Assembly (NCBI GenBank): GCA_963847615.1
Contig: CAWKAN010000018.1
Span: forward strand, 62,001 to 126,000
Reading direction: 5' to 3'
DNA length: 64,000 bases
Source of the DNA: Palsa-883 sp963847615
GTDB taxonomy: Bacteria > Pseudomonadota > Alphaproteobacteria > Acetobacterales > Acetobacteraceae
Program-made: the position numbers and the translations under genes
Notes under the pieces: generated by a model
Told to the model about the DNA's origin: nothing
Seen by the model: the letters and a program-made list of their open reading frames with translations, nothing else
Databases searched by the model: none
Part shown: positions 37,606 through 45,091 of the stretch, piece after piece
How the letters are laid out: every line of letters starts with the position of its first letter
Position numbering within the stretch: the stretch's first letter is position 1

Positions 37606-39143
37606 TAACGCGGCGTCGCATCGCCCCCGGCCGCCCGCTCCGGCTCGGCCGCCGGCTCGACGCCCGCCGTGCCCCCCCGGTCGGCCCCCGCCGCGGCGCC
37701 CGGTTTTCCTGCCGCTTCGGCCCCCGCTTCGGCCCCCGCTTCGGCCCCCGCTTCGGCCGAGGTCAGCCGCGCCACCAATCCCAGCAGCTCCGCCGTCGCG
37801 TACGGCTTGGCCAGGAAGGCGATGTCGGTCGCCGCCAGGTCCTCGCGCAGCAGCGGTGCGGCGTAGCCGGAGACCAGCACCGCCGGCACGCCGGGGCAGC
37901 GCTGGCGCACCGCGCGCACCAGCGCCGGCCCGTCCATGCCCGGCATGACCACGTCGGAGATGACGACCGACAGGCGGGACCCGGGGTGGCTGCCCAGGCT
38001 GGCCAGCCGCTCCAGCGCTGCCTCGGAGGTCTCCGCGGTCAGCACGCGCCAGCCGGCCCGGGCGAGCGCGCGGGCCAGCACCAGGCGCACCGGCGCTTCG
38101 TCCTCGACCACCAGGGCGATGCGGTCGCCGCCGGCCGGCGGTGCGGCGGTGGCGCGCGGCGGCGGCGCGGCCGCGGTTTCCGGCCCCATATGGCGCGGCA
38201 GGTAGACCACCACGCTGGTGCCGATCCCGGGCCGGCTTGCCACGTCGAGGAAGCCGCCGGACTGGCGGACGATCCCCAGCACGGTGGACAGGCCCAGCCC
38301 GGTCCCGCCGAGGCTGCTCCCGCCCAGACCCATCCCGGGCAGACCCATCCCGGGCAGACCCGGCCCGCCGAGTCTGGTCCCGTCCAGTCTGGTCCCGTCC
38401 CGTCCGGTCCCGCGCAGATGGGCCCCGCCCTGATCGGTGCCGCCCGGCTCGATATCCCCCGGTCCACCGGCCGCCGGCCCGCCGCGGTCCGGCCCGCTTC
38501 GCCCCGGCAGGCGCTTGGTGGTGAAGAATGGCTCGAAGATGCGCGGCATCACCTCGGGCGGGATGCCGCCGCCGGTGTCGGCGACGGTGATCGTCACGTA
38601 GCGCCCGGGCGGAATGGTTTCGCTGCCGGCCAGGCGCGGCCGGTACAGCGTGGCGTGGCCGCTCGACAGCGTCAGCGTGCCGCCCGCGACCATCGCGTCG
38701 CGCGCGTTCACCGCCAGGTTCACCAGCACCTGGTCGAGCTGGCCGGGATCGACCAGCACGCGCCGCCCCGGCTGTTCCAGCGCCAGCACCACCGCCACCT
38801 TCTCGCCGAGCAGCCGGCGCAGCAATCGCGCGGCGTCCTCGATCGCCGCGTTCACCGCGACGACGCGCGGCACCAGGGTCTGCTGGCGCGAGAACGCCAG
38901 CAGCTGCTGCACCAGGGCCGCGCCGCGCTCCACGCCGCGGCGGATCTGGCGGGCGTCGTCGGCGGTCTCGGCCGAGGTGTCGGCGCGTTCGAGGATGGCG
39001 TCGGCGGCGCCCAGGACGGCGGTCAGCAGGTTGTTGAAGTCGTGCGCGATGCCGCCGGCGAGCTGGCCGACCACGTGCAGCCGGCGCGCCTGCTCCTGCG
39101 CCTGGTCCGCCTCCGGCCCGGGCGGCGCCTCGCCGCCGCTCAT
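37605..39143 (-). CDS. CckA-like hybrid histidine kinase, soluble
   Basis: 512 residues. HisKA domain with the phospho-acceptor His34 in QLAGGIAHDFNNLLTAVLGA, HATPase with N box VNLAVNARDAM and G1 box VADTGGGIP, F box FEPFFTTK and G2 box GTGLGLSTVLGIV, then a receiver domain (ALVVEDEAPVRLVLARALAR; Asp in VVISDVVMPGMDG; Lys in FLAKPY). The HDFNNLL box and order match CckA, but the usual transmembrane and PAS regions are absent. Between F and G2 boxes about 60 repetitive residues (LDGTRLGGPGLPGMGLPGMG) are inserted, and the C-terminus has an AGAEAGAEAG tail. It follows flhB, as often seen in this order. Confidence 0.85.
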   Translation of the reverse strand: MSGGEAPPGPEADQAQEQARRLHVVGQLAGGIAHDFNNLLTAVLGAADAILERADTSAETADDARQIRRGVERGAALVQQLLAFSRQQTLVPRVVAVNAAIEDAARLLRRLLGEKVAVVLALEQPGRRVLVDPGQLDQVLVNLAVNARDAMVAGGTLTLSSGHATLYRPRLAGSETIPPGRYVTITVADTGGGIPPEVMPRIFEPFFTTKRLPGRSGPDRGGPAAGGPGDIEPGGTDQGGAHLRGTGRDGTRLDGTRLGGPGLPGMGLPGMGLGGSSLGGTGLGLSTVLGIVRQSGGFLDVASRPGIGTSVVVYLPRHMGPETAAAPPPRATAAPPAGGDRIALVVEDEAPVRLVLARALARAGWRVLTAETSEAALERLASLGSHPGSRLSVVISDVVMPGMDGPALVRAVRQRCPGVPAVLVSGYAAPLLREDLAATDIAFLAKPYATAELLGLVARLTSAEAGAEAGAEAGAEAAGKPGAAAGADRGGTAGVEPAAEPERAAGGDATPR

Positions 39144-39173
39144 GCCCGCGGGCCCGCGTGGCCGATCGGATGC

Positions 39174-40285
39174 TCAATGCCCCCCCCGGCGCCCCCCCCG
39201 GCGCCCCCCCGGCGGCGCGCCCGGCGGCACGACCGAGCCGCCAGACATAGGCGATGATCTCCGCCACCGCCTGGTAGTGCTCGGCCGGGATGTCGGTATC
39301 CAGTTCGACGCGGTACAGCGCGCGGGCGAGCGGCGGGTTGGCGACCAGCGGCACCCGGTTGGTCTGCGCCACCTCGCGGATGCGTGCGGCCATCGAATCG
39401 ACCCCCTTCGCCACGACGCGTGGCGCCGCGGTCTTAGCCCGGTCGTAGACCAGTGCGACAGCGTAGTGCGTCGGGTTGGTGATCACCACCGTGGCCTTCG
39501 GCACCGCGGCCAGCATGCGCCTGCGGGCCCGCCGCATGCGCAGTTGGCGGAACCGCATTTTGATCTTGGGGTCGCCCTCGGTCTCCTTCTGCTCGTCGCG
39601 CACCTCCTGGCGGCTCATGCGCAGGGTGCTGGCGTGGTGCAGCCGAACCCACAGCAGGTCCGCCGCGGTGATCGCGGTCTGCGCCAGCAGCACGGCGATC
39701 AGCACATGCGCCACCGGGCGGGCGCAGCGTGCGGCCAGCGCGGCGGCATCGACGAAGGGCGCGGCGAGCAGGCCGGCCATCTCGCCCGCCAGCACCCACC
39801 AGATGATCAGCGCCATCCCGCCGACCTTGGCGGCGGATTTCAGCGCCTCGACCAGGCCCTCGGCGCCGAGCAGGCGCTTCAGGCCGGCGCGCGGGTTGAT
39901 GCGGGCGAAATTGGGACGCAGCGCGCCCAGAGTGCAGCAGCAGGCCGGTCTGCAGCAGCACCGCGAGGGTCCCGGCCAGCATCGCGCCAAGCGCCATCGG
40001 CGCGGCGGCGCGCAGCGCGGCGAGGCCGGCGAGGCGCAGCGGGCCGCCGACGCCGCGGTCGATGTCCAGCGCACTGGCCTGGCCGAGGAACCCGGCCAGG
40101 TGCCGCGCCAGGCCGCCCGCCGCGCTCGGCGCGAACAGCAGCAGGCCGATCGAGGCGCCCGCCAGGCCGGCGAGGCTCGCCAGCTCGCGCGAGATCGGGA
40201 CCTGGCCTTCTTCGCGCGCGCGTTGCAGCCGCCGCGTCGTGGCGGCTTCCGTGCGGTCTTCCTGGGTGCCGTCGGCCTCGGCCAT
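39174..40285 (-). CDS. flhB: Flagellar export protein FlhB, two frame breaks
   Basis: Export-gate and substrate-specificity switch protein of the flagellar type III system. Start MAEADGTQEDRTEAATTRRL, with the typical basic EDRTEAAT motif and helices ASIGLLLFAPSAAGG. After the break near 39930 (CTCTGGG; CTCGCTGGG would restore the frame) the body continues NFARINPRAGLKRLLGAEGL and the autocleavage motif NPTH in VVITNPTHYAVALVYDR, then DIPAEHYQAVAEIIAYVWRL. A second break is needed in the C8/C8/C7 tracts at 39180-39210 to reach the stop at 39174-39176; otherwise the frame runs on into the kinase gene. Confidence 0.93.
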
Positions 40286-40291
40286 GGCGGC

Positions 40292-41062
40292 TCAGTGCAG
40301 CCCGGGCAGGCGGGAAAATCCGTCGCCCACCGCGCCCTGCCAAGTGGTGACGACCGCCCCCGCCAGGGCCGCCAGCAGCAGCAGCCCGCCGAGGATCTGG
40401 CCCGGGAGTGCCACGAAATATACCTGCACTTGCGGCACCAGCCGCGCCAGCAGGCCGATCGCCGCGTGCCAGACGATGGCGGCGAACACGAAGGGCGAGG
40501 CGAGCCGCAGCGCCAGGGCGAAGCTCTGGCCGACCGCGCGCACCGCCACCAGCGCGCCGTCGCCCGGCGGCAGCAGCGTGCCCGGCTTGATCAGGTCGTA
40601 GCTGCCGGCCAGCGCCGCCAGCGGCACCGCGTAGAGCCCGCTGGCCAGCACGACCACCGGCGCGGCGAGCGAGAAAAGCTGCTCCAGCGCGCTGCTCTGC
40701 GCGCTGAGCTCGGGGTCGGTGACCAGCACGTTGGACACGCCGAGCATGAAGGCGATGAACTGCCCGGCGATCGGCAGCGCCAGCACCAGCAGCCGCGCCA
40801 GCCAGCCCAGCCACAGGCCGGTGACCACCTCGGCGGCGACCATGCCGGCCGCGGTGGGCAGGTCCACCGGCACCTTCGGCACCAGCGGCGCGATCCCGGG
40901 CAGCAGCAGCACGGTGATGCCGAGCGCCAGGCCGGCGCGCACCATCGGTGGCGGCGCGGCCTCGCCCAGGCCGGGCAGCAGGGTCAGTGCCGCGCCGATG
41001 CGGCCCAGCACCAGGACGAAGGCGAAGGCCCAGGCCGGCAGTGTCGCCAGGTCGAGGCTCAC
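40292..41062 (-). CDS. fliR: Flagellar export protein FliR
   Basis: Inner-membrane component of the flagellar export gate, 256 residues, six or more helices. Family features: FAFVLVLGRIGAALTLLPGL, LLPGIAPLVP, VVTGLWLGWLARLLVLALPI, and the segment QFIAFMLGVSNVLVTDPELS. Overlaps fliQ by 4 bases and ends 6 bases before flhB, so fliQ-fliR-flhB are cotranslated. Confidence 0.95.
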   Translation of the reverse strand: MSLDLATLPAWAFAFVLVLGRIGAALTLLPGLGEAAPPPMVRAGLALGITVLLLPGIAPLVPKVPVDLPTAAGMVAAEVVTGLWLGWLARLLVLALPIAGQFIAFMLGVSNVLVTDPELSAQSSALEQLFSLAAPVVVLASGLYAVPLAALAGSYDLIKPGTLLPPGDGALVAVRAVGQSFALALRLASPFVFAAIVWHAAIGLLARLVPQVQVYFVALPGQILGGLLLLAALAGAVVTTWQGAVGDGFSRLPGLH

Positions 41063-41331
41063 GAGCCGCCGATCACGATGATCCGGTCGAACAGCAGCCG
41101 CGTGTAGCTCGACAGCGTGGCCAGCATGAACGGGCCCAGCAGCATCAGCGCGACGCCGAGCGCCAGCGCCTTCGGCACGAAGGCCAGCGTCGCCTCGTGG
41201 ATCTGGGTGATCGCCTGCAGCACCGAGACGACCAGCCCGACCGCCAGGGCGACCAGCAGCGGCGGCCCGGCCAGCTTCAGCAAGACCAGCATGCCTTCGC
41301 GCAGCAGGGTGGCGAGATCGAGATCGGTCAT
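41059..41331 (-). CDS. fliQ: Flagellar export protein FliQ
   Basis: 90-residue, two-helix component of the export gate, starting MTDLDLATLLREGMLVLLKL. It contains the family core GPPLLVALAVGLVVSVLQAI, then TQIHEATLAFVPKALAL. Length matches the family (about 89). First gene of the fliQ-fliR-flhB block; fliE, its usual upstream neighbour, is 500 bp away across a repeat-rich gap. Confidence 0.96.
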   Translation of the reverse strand: MTDLDLATLLREGMLVLLKLAGPPLLVALAVGLVVSVLQAITQIHEATLAFVPKALALGVALMLLGPFMLATLSSYTRLLFDRIIVIGGS

Positions 41332-41835
41332 GGCGGCTTCTCCCGGGTCGGCGGACGACGCCAGGCCGGCGCCCGCCCTGCTGTTCCGCTCACGGACCGG
41401 CGTGGCTGGCCGGCGGCGGAGCGGTCGTTGCAGCGGCGATCGCGGCGCGGCGCGGGCGTGAGCGATCCCGGATCGGCGGTTCGCGGTTGGCGCGCGGAAC
41501 GGCGGTTGGCGGTTCGCTCTCGGGTCGGCGGTCTACTGTGCGGTCTCATACCAACGGCCCTATTGGCTGACCGATCGGCCGGCGTTGGGCCGTCGGGATG
41601 AGTCTCGGTTTGGCGCGCGGCCGCCCCACCAACTCCCCTGGGCAACCCCGCGCGCGATACCAGCGCCCGAAATGATGGAAGAGTCATCATTTCGGGCCGC
41701 TGGTATCAGGCCGGGAGGTTTCTGGTCGATCCCGGCTCGGCATTGTCACGTCCGATCCCGGATCGGCCGTTTCGGGCCCGGTCTCGGATCGGCATTTTCA
41801 TGTCCGGTCTCGGATCGGCATTTTCATGTCCGATC
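41332..41835. other. Repeat-filled gap between fliQ and fliE
   Basis: About 500 bp without a gene. It holds an inverted pair around CCAACGGCC / GGCCGTCGG near 41553-41605, a 52-bp palindrome (41656-41707) and the start of a 26-bp tandem repeat (41779-41856) that runs into the fliE stop. Confidence 0.6.
41656..41707. repeat. 52-bp palindrome, GATACCAGCG type
   Basis: Arms GATACCAGCG-CCCGAAATGATG and complement (one-base bulge) around a 7-base centre. A related solitary ATACCAGCG lies in the flgF-flgG spacer near 60500. Confidence 0.9.
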
Positions 41836-41856
41836 TCAGATCGGCATTTTCATGAT
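41779..41856. repeat. Three 26-bp tandem repeats overlapping the fliE 3' end
   Basis: Units at 41779-41804 and 41805-41830 are identical (CGGTCTCGGATCGGCATTTT then CATGTC); the third, 41831-41856, is slightly diverged and contains the last codons and stop of fliE (reverse strand MKMPI-stop). Weaker relatives extend upstream to about 41725. The repeats look like duplications of the gene end. Confidence 0.9.
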
Positions 41857-42153
41857 GTCCTGGTAGGCCTGCACCACGCGGTCGCGGATCGCGGTGGCCG
41901 ACTGCAGCGCGAGTTGCGCGCGCGCCACCGCGGTGACCACGTCGGTCAGGTTGCCGGTGCCGTTCAGCGCCTGCACCGCCTTGGCGTCCGCCGCGTTGCC
42001 CGCGTCCACCGCGCCTTGCAGCGCCTGCTGCAGCGTGGCGCCGAAATCGCCGCCGCCGGCGGCATCGCCGGCGCCCTGGGCCCCGCTGTCGACACGCGCA
42101 TAGGCTGCGGCGGCGGCCGAGGGGCGTACCGTGACGGTGGTGATGTCGGTCAT
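41836..42153 (-). CDS. fliE: Flagellar hook-basal body protein FliE
   Basis: 105-residue rod-MS-ring adaptor. The conserved C-terminal half reads DFGATLQQALQGAVDAGNAA, VQALNGTGNLTDVVTAVARA, LALQSATAIRDRVVQAYQDI, ending MKMPI; the DVV..VA.A...LQ....IRDRV.QAYQ.IM pattern is the family signature. Its ATG overlaps the flgC stop (ATGA). The codons for the last five residues are repeated in tandem downstream. Confidence 0.95.
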   Translation of the reverse strand: MTDITTVTVRPSAAAAAYARVDSGAQGAGDAAGGGDFGATLQQALQGAVDAGNAADAKAVQALNGTGNLTDVVTAVARAQLALQSATAIRDRVVQAYQDIMKMPI

Positions 42154-42558
42154 TTGAGCAGCTGGATGGTGCGCGTCAGCATGTCGCGGGTTGCCTGCAT
42201 GACGGAGAGGTTGGCGCTGTAGCTGCGCTCCGCCTCGCGCATGTCCATCGCCTCGACGAAGCTGTTGACGTTCGGCATCCTGACGTAGCCGTCCTTGTTT
42301 GCCGCCGGGTTGGACGGGTCGTAGCGCAGTTGCTGCGGGGTGGAATTGGTACCGATCTGCCTGACCCGCACGGTCGCCACGCCGAGCGACTGGTCCATGC
42401 TGTTCTCGAAGCTGATGGTCTTGCGCCGATAGGCCGCGGCGCCGGGGGTGGAGCCGGTGCTGTCCTGGTTCGCCAGGTTCTCCGCGATCACCCGCAGCCG
42501 CAGTCGTCTCGACGTCCATGCCACGCGCCGAGATGGTCATTGCCTTGTCGAGGTCCAT
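42150..42558 (-). CDS. flgC: Flagellar proximal rod protein FlgC, one frameshift
   Basis: Starts at ATG 42558 behind GGAGG with MDLDKAMTISARGMDVETT. The frame breaks near 42504, where GAGACGACTG would need an extra CG to read VETRLRLRVIAENLANQDST. The rest is typical: STPGAAAYRRKTISFENSMD, VRVRQIGTNSTPQQLRYDPS, NPAANKDGYVRMPNVNSFVE, AMDMREAERSYSANLSVMQA and the terminal RDMLTRTIQLLK. Coupled to fliE, 23 bases after flgB. Confidence 0.95.
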
Positions 42559-42581
42559 GCTGCCTCCTGCGGGTCGGGCGC

Positions 42582-42974
42582 CTACTGGCCGTAGCCGAGC
42601 GCCAGGCTGAACATGCCGAGGTATTTCTTGTAGAGCGTGGTGGCGATCTCCTGCGCGGTGGCGGTGTCGGCCACCTTCATGAGCTGCTCGTCGAGCGAGA
42701 CGCCGTTGCCGTCGGGCTGGCGCGGGGTCGGTTGCGCCACCAGCAGCGACTGCGCCGCGGTGTCCTGCGTGCCGGCCAGATGCCCCGGTTCGGTGCGCGC
42801 CAGGGCCGGCGCGGCGGCACCCGCCAGCGCCTGGGCGAACGGCCGCAGATCCTTCGCCTGCCAGTTCGGCGTGTTCAGGTTGGCAATGTTCTGCGCCAGC
42901 ACCTCCTGGCGCCGATCGGTCCAGGCGAGGCGCTGCTGCGCCAGGTCGAACAGGGGAAGGCTGGTCGGGTCCAT
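42582..42974 (-). CDS. flgB: Flagellar proximal rod protein FlgB
   Basis: 130 residues from ATG 42974 (another ATG lies six codons upstream). Rod-protein signature RRQEVLAQNIANLNTPNWQA near the N-terminus and the conserved C-terminal segment DEQLMKVADTATAQEIATTL then YKKYLGMFSLALGYGQ. First gene of the reverse flagellar operon flgB-flgC-fliE. A 139-bp palindromic element lies upstream between this operon and the divergent fliO-fliP unit. Confidence 0.94.
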   Translation of the reverse strand: MDPTSLPLFDLAQQRLAWTDRRQEVLAQNIANLNTPNWQAKDLRPFAQALAGAAAPALARTEPGHLAGTQDTAAQSLLVAQPTPRQPDGNGVSLDEQLMKVADTATAQEIATTLYKKYLGMFSLALGYGQ

Positions 42975-43019
42975 GCGCGCAGACTGGCCCATCCAGGTGA
43001 ACGATGGGTTAACCGGGGG

Positions 43020-43158
43020 TTTTCCCGCGGTCGTGGCAGCATTTCGCAGTTGGCCGGACGACGTTGCCGCTCCGCCATGGCCGGCTCGGCCCGGCCATGG
43101 CGGAGACCGGCTGCCCGGATCGGCCAAAATGCCACTTGCTGGCGCGACCGCGGGAAAA
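43020..43158. repeat. Nested palindrome between divergent flagellar operons
   Basis: Outer arms TTTTCCCGCGGTCG (43020-43033) and complement (43145-43158); inner perfect arms CTCCGCCATGGCCGG (43070-43084) and complement (43091-43105) around CTCGGC. Partial matches (GGCAGCATTT / AAAATGCC) lie between. It occupies most of the divergent promoter region. Confidence 0.85.
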
Positions 43159-43219
43159 ATCCGGGTTGATCGCGCGGTGCAAAGAGTTTGGTAACCCCTG
43201 GCTGGTTTACTGCGCGCCG

Positions 43220-43492
43220 ATGCAGCCGACCGCCCCATCCGCGCCCCTGAGCGAGTTGCGCGCCTTCGCCGACGGTGTGACGCAGACGCTCGGCGTGGCG
43301 CGCGGCCTGGTCGAGGCGGGGCGGGCGGTCGATCTCGCCGGGCTCGAGGAACGGGTCGGCCTGGTCTGCGCCAAGGCGCTCGACCTGCCGCCGGCCGAGG
43401 GACGGGCGATGTGCGGCGACCTGGTCGCCCTGCTGGCCCGCGTCGAGGCGCTGTCCGTCGCCCTGCTGCACGCCCGCCAGACGCCGGACTGA
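43220..43492 (+). CDS. Small hypothetical protein upstream of fliO-fliP
   Basis: 90 residues, not recognised. Predicted helical: LSELRAFADGVTQTLGVARG, LEERVGLVCAKALDLPPAEG and MCGDLVALLARVEALSVALL. The size, the heptad-like Leu/Ala spacing and the place immediately before fliO-fliP (9-base gap) suggest a small flagellar chaperone-like or regulatory protein, but this is only inference from position. No signal peptide or membrane helix. Start at the only reasonable ATG. Confidence 0.7.
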   Translation: MQPTAPSAPLSELRAFADGVTQTLGVARGLVEAGRAVDLAGLEERVGLVCAKALDLPPAEGRAMCGDLVALLARVEALSVALLHARQTPD

Positions 43493-43501
43493 TCGCGCTG
43501 C

Positions 43502-44587
43502 ATGGACGCGCCCTTCACCACCACCCTGACCGCGCTGGCGGCGCTGGCCGCGGTGCTCGGTCTGGTCTGGCTGGCCAGCCGGGCGGCCCGCTGGGGCGGG
43601 CTGGCGCCGCGCCCGAGCGGCGGGCGGCGGCTGGCGGTGCTGGATGCCCTGGCGCTCGACGCGCGCCGGCGCCTGACGCTGGTGCGCTGCGACGACCGCA
43701 GCGTGCTGCTGCTGACCGGCGGGGCGCAGGACCTCGTGGTCGGCTGGGTGCAGCAGTCGTCAGGTGGCAGTGGTCGGTTGTCGGACGTTCAGCGGGCGGA
43801 CGTTCAGCGGTCGGGTTCAGCGGTCCGACGGGGAGCCGGGGGCGTGAGGTTGCGGCGCGCGGCGGGGTGCCTGCTGGCGTTGGCGATGCTCCCGGTCGTT
43901 GCGCATGCGCAGTCGGTCAGCATCGACATGGGGGCGGCGGGTCAGGCCGGCGCCACCGGGCGGCTGGTGCAGATCACCGCGCTGATCACGGTGCTGTCGA
44001 TCGCGCCCTCGCTGATGGTGATGCTGACCGCCTTCACCCGCATCATCATCGTGCTGTCGCTGCTGCGCAGCGCGCTGGCCACGCAGAGCACGCCGCCCAA
44101 CATGGTGCTGATCGGCCTGGCGCTGTTCCTGACCTTCTTCGTGATGCAGCCGGTGTTGGACCAGGCCTGGACCACCGGCGTGCTGCCGCTGACCCAGGGC
44201 CATGTCAGCGAGATGGAGGGGCTGCGCCTCACCGCCGAACCGTTCCGCCGCTTCATGCTGGCCAACCTGCGCGGCAGCGACCTGCGGGTGTTCCTGGACA
44301 TCGCGCATCTGCCCGCGCCGGCGACGGCGGACGCGGCGCCGTGGCGGGCGCTGATCCCGGCGTTCATGGTGGGCGAGCTACGCCGCGCCTTCGAGATCGG
44401 CTTCCTGCTGTTCCTGCCGTTCCTGGTGATCGACATGGTGGTGGCCACCGTGCTGATGAGCCTGGGGATGATGATGCTGCCGCCCAACGTCGTTTCGCTG
44501 CCGTTCAAGCTGATCTTCTTCGTGCTGGTCGATGGCTGGCGGCTGGTGGCCGGCAGCCTGGTGCAGAGTTTCGCGCCGGGAAGCTGA
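43502..44587 (+). CDS. fliP: FliO-FliP fusion, flagellar export gate
   Basis: One open frame of 361 residues joins two proteins that are normally separate. Residues 1-85 are FliO-like: one helix (LTALAALAAVLGLVWLASRA) and a small domain RRLAVLDALALDARRRLTLV then RCDDRSVLLLTGGAQDLVVG. A Gly/Ser/Arg linker follows, then FliP with its own apparent signal peptide (VRLRRAAGCLLALAMLPVVA, HAQ) and all core motifs: ALITVLSIAPSLMVMLTAFT, RIIIVLSLLRSALATQSTPP, FFVMQPVLDQAW, AFMVGELRRAFEIGFLLFLP. A GTG at 43843 could start FliP separately. A missed frameshift or stop between the two is possible given the window's error rate. Confidence 0.85.
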   Translation: MDAPFTTTLTALAALAAVLGLVWLASRAARWGGLAPRPSGGRRLAVLDALALDARRRLTLVRCDDRSVLLLTGGAQDLVVGWVQQSSGGSGRLSDVQRADVQRSGSAVRRGAGGVRLRRAAGCLLALAMLPVVAHAQSVSIDMGAAGQAGATGRLVQITALITVLSIAPSLMVMLTAFTRIIIVLSLLRSALATQSTPPNMVLIGLALFLTFFVMQPVLDQAWTTGVLPLTQGHVSEMEGLRLTAEPFRRFMLANLRGSDLRVFLDIAHLPAPATADAAPWRALIPAFMVGELRRAFEIGFLLFLPFLVIDMVVATVLMSLGMMMLPPNVVSLPFKLIFFVLVDGWRLVAGSLVQSFAPGS

Positions 44588-44600
44588 AGCGCCACGCCTG

Positions 44601-44641
44601 CGTCTCTGCCTGCTCTGCGCTCTCTGCGGTGAATCTTCTTG
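44601..44641. repeat. Degenerate half-repeat after fliP
   Basis: CGTCTCTGCCTGCTCTGCGC followed by TCTCTGCGGTGAATCTTC resembles one arm of the CACAGAG-type palindromes, without a matching second arm. Confidence 0.4.
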
Positions 44642-44698
44642 TTGCCACGGACAACATCGCTGCTCGTCTGCGAGTTGCCGCCCGCCGTCCCCCCGGCC

Positions 44699-45010
44699 TC
44701 AGTTGACCGAGAAACTGGTCCCGCAGCCGCAGGCCGACTTGGCGTTCGGGTTCTTCACCGCGAAGTAGCTGCCCATCAGCTCCTCGGCGTAATCCAACTC
44801 GGCGCCGGCCAGCAGGTCCAGGCTGGCGGGGTCGATCACCACCCGGGCGCCCGCCTGCTCGATCACCGTGTCGTCGTCCTGGGTCGCGTCGTCCAGTTCG
44901 AAGCGGTACTGGAAACCGTTGCAGCCGCCGGCCAGCACCGCGACGCGCAACGCGCCACGACCCTCCGCGGCCGTAATCTCCGCGATCCGCCGTGCGGCGC
45001 GATCGGTCAT
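44699..45010 (-). CDS. erpA: A-type iron-sulfur carrier (ErpA/IscA family)
   Basis: 103 residues from ATG 45010 behind AGGTGG. The three cluster-binding cysteines are in the normal spacing: GGCNGFQYRFELDD and then SACGCGTSFSV at the C-terminus. The middle reads VVIDPASLDLLAGAELDYAE. Delivers Fe-S clusters to target proteins. It is divergent from dgt (81 bases), an arrangement common in alphaproteobacteria. ErpA and IscA cannot be separated reliably by eye. Confidence 0.9.
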   Translation of the reverse strand: MTDRAARRIAEITAAEGRGALRVAVLAGGCNGFQYRFELDDATQDDDTVIEQAGARVVIDPASLDLLAGAELDYAEELMGSYFAVKNPNAKSACGCGTSFSVN

Positions 45011-45091
45011 TGCCACCTGTCCCATGTTGGGCAACATAGGGCGTTGCGGGGCGGATTTGAAGCCCGCGTCGCGCCGGTGTAAGCCGGCGGC

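Noticed and set aside
41779..41856. Possible CRISPR array
   Set aside because: Units are directly adjacent without spacers, only three, and one overlaps the fliE stop; there are no cas genes nearby.
43199..43214. GG-N10-GC sigma-54-like match (TGGCTGGTTTACTGCG) before the small flagellar gene
   Set aside because: Transcription would start after the ATG at 43220, and the -12 element lacks the first T of TTGC.
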